Of a DNA stretch of 64,000 nucleotides, positions 62,188-64,000 are shown one piece after another. How positions within the stretch are numbered: position 1 is the first letter of the stretch; each line of letters starts with the position of its first letter. The stretch spans positions 82,741,533 through 82,805,532 of the forward strand of contig NC_068922.1 of NCBI RefSeq assembly GCF_023091745.1, given 5' to 3'. Both the position numbers and the translations under genes were made by a program. The DNA comes from Budorcas taxicolor (taxonomy: Eukaryota > Chordata > Mammalia > Artiodactyla > Bovidae). The notes below the pieces were generated by a model, which was given only the letters and a program-made list of their open reading frames with translations, made no database searches and had not been told where the DNA came from.

Positions 62188-64000
62188 GGTAAAAGGGTGG
62201 GGAAAATATGCCATAGAAATAGAAAAAAGCAAACAAACTTGGGATCAGAGCATCAGGTCTGGTATTATTAACTGTTGAAGGACTGGTTTAGAAAGGAGGT
62301 GTTAAACAAAGGGAAAAGTCAGATTGGTGATTTAAAGTAGAAACAAACTATATACACTAAGTTAAAGAGCACTGAAATATATTTTTAAAGTGTCTCCAAA
62401 TTTTAGTAATTCACATTCTGGTTCCATGAATTTTTACTACATCTTCATAAAATTTATAATTTGCTTAATATGATTTCTTTAAATTGAATTATTTTCAGTT
62501 CAATAAAAACAGAGGCTCTACATCCTTGTCAAAAATACAACAATAATTTCTCCTACTGTAAAAAGATTACTATTTCATGAATCAAAAATAATTAGTAAAT
62601 TTCCCCAGATACTATTGTCACTGAATAAACAGGGGGAAGTATACCCTCAAACTGGATAAAGAAGGAGTTTTGAAGAAAGACTGTTTACAAGGTTGTGGGA
62701 TGGTGGGGGCAAGCCTAGAAATCAACAAGAAAAAGTGCAATGACATGGAGACAGCAACAGCGTGGAGCAGTTGCCAGCCCTTGACTGGAAGGAGGACACG
62801 GGATGATAACTGCACAGAAAGAACAGCTGTAGCCCGGGGGGCAGTGGGGGCGGGCAGCGGGGGGGGGTGGGGGGGGGACAGATAGAGACCGTGCATCTGG
62901 TGATGGAAAACAGCGACCCAGAGTGACCCCAGCCGAGAAGGAGCCAGGGACGCAAAGACCCTTTCTTCACGACTCCCCAGGCTTGCCTCTGTCCTCTTGG
63001 TGGGGTCCAACAGAAACCCAGAGCACAAAGAAGCCAGGTTATTCAGAACACGCTGGGCCACTCCTGGGCTGGCGATCCCAGGGAAGCGGCGTGTGGTTCA
63101 GGATGCACAGGGCTTGTCCAGACGCTGCCCAATGTTCTCTCCAGAGCGGCTCTTCTCTATCATCACGTGGAATTAGTGGAGTTAGCGAAGTCATACAAAT
63201 ATGCTGACGCCACTGAGATGAAATTTTCTTCTATCATAATGAAGACAAATGAAAAAGAAATAACTTCCTCACCATATTGTCCGATGTTATTCATAATATG
63301 CCCTTTAAAACATCTTACTATTTAAGCCACCTTACCGTCACCTTTATCAGAATCCCCCACTTTGAAATTTGTATTCATCTTTTTGAGATGCAGCAAGAGC
63401 ACAGAAACCACAAATGAGCTGGTTGTTAGAAGCATCATCATAACATCCCGTCACTGACAATCAGAAGGTTACAGAAGAAAAGTTAAAATATAGACTAACC
63501 TGAATAGCATAGTCCAAGGGTATAGAATTTAACTATCGCTGTGGAAAGACACAGAATGTAGCTCTTTCTTAGGTGTGTGTAGGTTATTTATAAATACCGG
63601 TCATAAGCCAGATGCAGAGCAAATTCAAAATTTCAAAGATTGGGAGATAGAATCACCCTCAGTTCCCGACAATAATGCAGTGCACCCAGAAATACACAAT
63701 TGAAGAAACAGAATTTCTTGGCCCCGTGGAAATTAAAAGGAACATATTTTTAATATTAAATAACTCAGGCCACAGAGACAGTCAAAAGTACAATTGCTGA
63801 ATTGCTAGAACATGATGATACTGAACACGATAAAATGTAGCCTGATGCCAAAGAGTTGCTAAAGTGAAAGAAAAGAAAAAAAGGCAGAACCATAAACATT
63901 TTCCTTAGCCAAAACAGAGAGAAGCTGATGGTGTGCTCAATATAAAAATGTAAGAAGAAGAACTCAGGCAAGCAGAACAATAGAATGAGTACACTTAAAA
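62188..64000. other. Repeat-poor DNA with a G-rich tract
   Basis: No named repeat is seen. The 147-codon minus-strand frame (63061-62618) is proline/leucine-rich over the complement of a G-rich tract and has no recognised domain. At 62836-62878 the plus strand has several runs of five or more G. The rest is AT-rich with no credible exon. Confidence 0.45.
62836..62878 (+). repeat. G-rich tract (G-quadruplex motif)
   Basis: Runs GGGGGG, GGGGG, GGG, then G9- and G9-type runs are separated by 1-4 bases, which meets the usual G-quadruplex rule several times over. Confidence 0.9.

Noticed and set aside
62618..63061. A 147-codon minus-strand frame
   Set aside because: Part of it is a proline-rich translation of the complement of the G-rich tract. 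It shows no domain and no splice or promoter context.

Overview
The window is nuclear DNA of a ruminant mammal, most likely a bovid (cattle, sheep or goat group). The evidence is the repeat set: BovB (RTE-type) LINE fragments in large number, tRNA-Glu/Bov-A composite SINEs (Bov-tA type), a Bov-A2 unit with an AGC tail, longer tRNA-Glu SINEs of the CHR-2/SINE2-1_BT kind, a young artiodactyl L1 and a probable BTLTR1-type solo LTR. No complete host protein-coding gene, RNA gene, operon or CRISPR array can be supported. Almost all long open frames lie in BovB, L1, SINE or minisatellite DNA. Repeat names come from recognising consensus sequences by eye, so family assignments are firmer than subfamily assignments and most edges are good to about 5-20 bp.

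Layout. 1-6.6 kb: a tRNA-Glu SINE, two BovB pieces, Bov-tA SINEs, a probable solo LTR (3976-4411), and a BovB whose 3' part (minus) and 5' part (plus) meet head to head near 5384. 6.6-12.3 kb: sparse SINEs, an L1 3' fragment and a minisatellite of about 31 units (9585-10640). 12.3-16.8 kb: three BovB copies, one of them 2.1 kb long. 16.8-21.6 kb: old L1, SINEs and one BovB 3' end. 21.67-24.60 kb: a young L1 with an inverted 5' part, flanked by a perfect 14-bp target duplication. 24.7-30.2 kb: an inverted SINE pair beside a 66-bp alternating purine-pyrimidine run, an old L1 3' UTR split by a SINE, an ancient mammalian repeat and a MER5A-type DNA transposon. 30.2-36.1 kb: four BovB copies, two of them inside older repeats (an L1 and a MER20-like element). 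36.1-41.7 kb: SINEs, a 59-bp triplication, a (CA)23 microsatellite, a modest CpG-rich patch and MIRs. 41.7-55 kb: further BovB (one flanked by 58-bp imperfect direct repeats), Bov-tA SINEs, MIR, L2, L1 and DNA-transposon relics. 55-58.3 kb: two adjacent BovB copies, the second with a reverse-transcriptase frame broken by a single frameshift, then a SINE carrying a 20-bp minisatellite. 58.3-64 kb: the least repeat-rich end.

The one place that could belong to a host gene is on the minus strand at about 60.2-59.9 kb. A strong splice-acceptor-like tract is followed by 48 cysteine-rich codons, a stop, and an AATAAA signal about 130 bp further on. I do not recognise the product and rate it as a candidate only.

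I found no new multi-gene system. What is most worth following is structural: the 5'-inverted L1, the head-to-head BovB, the BovB with long flanking repeats, BovB copies sharing a premature stop, SINE-seeded minisatellites, the two-class minisatellite and the candidate terminal exon.
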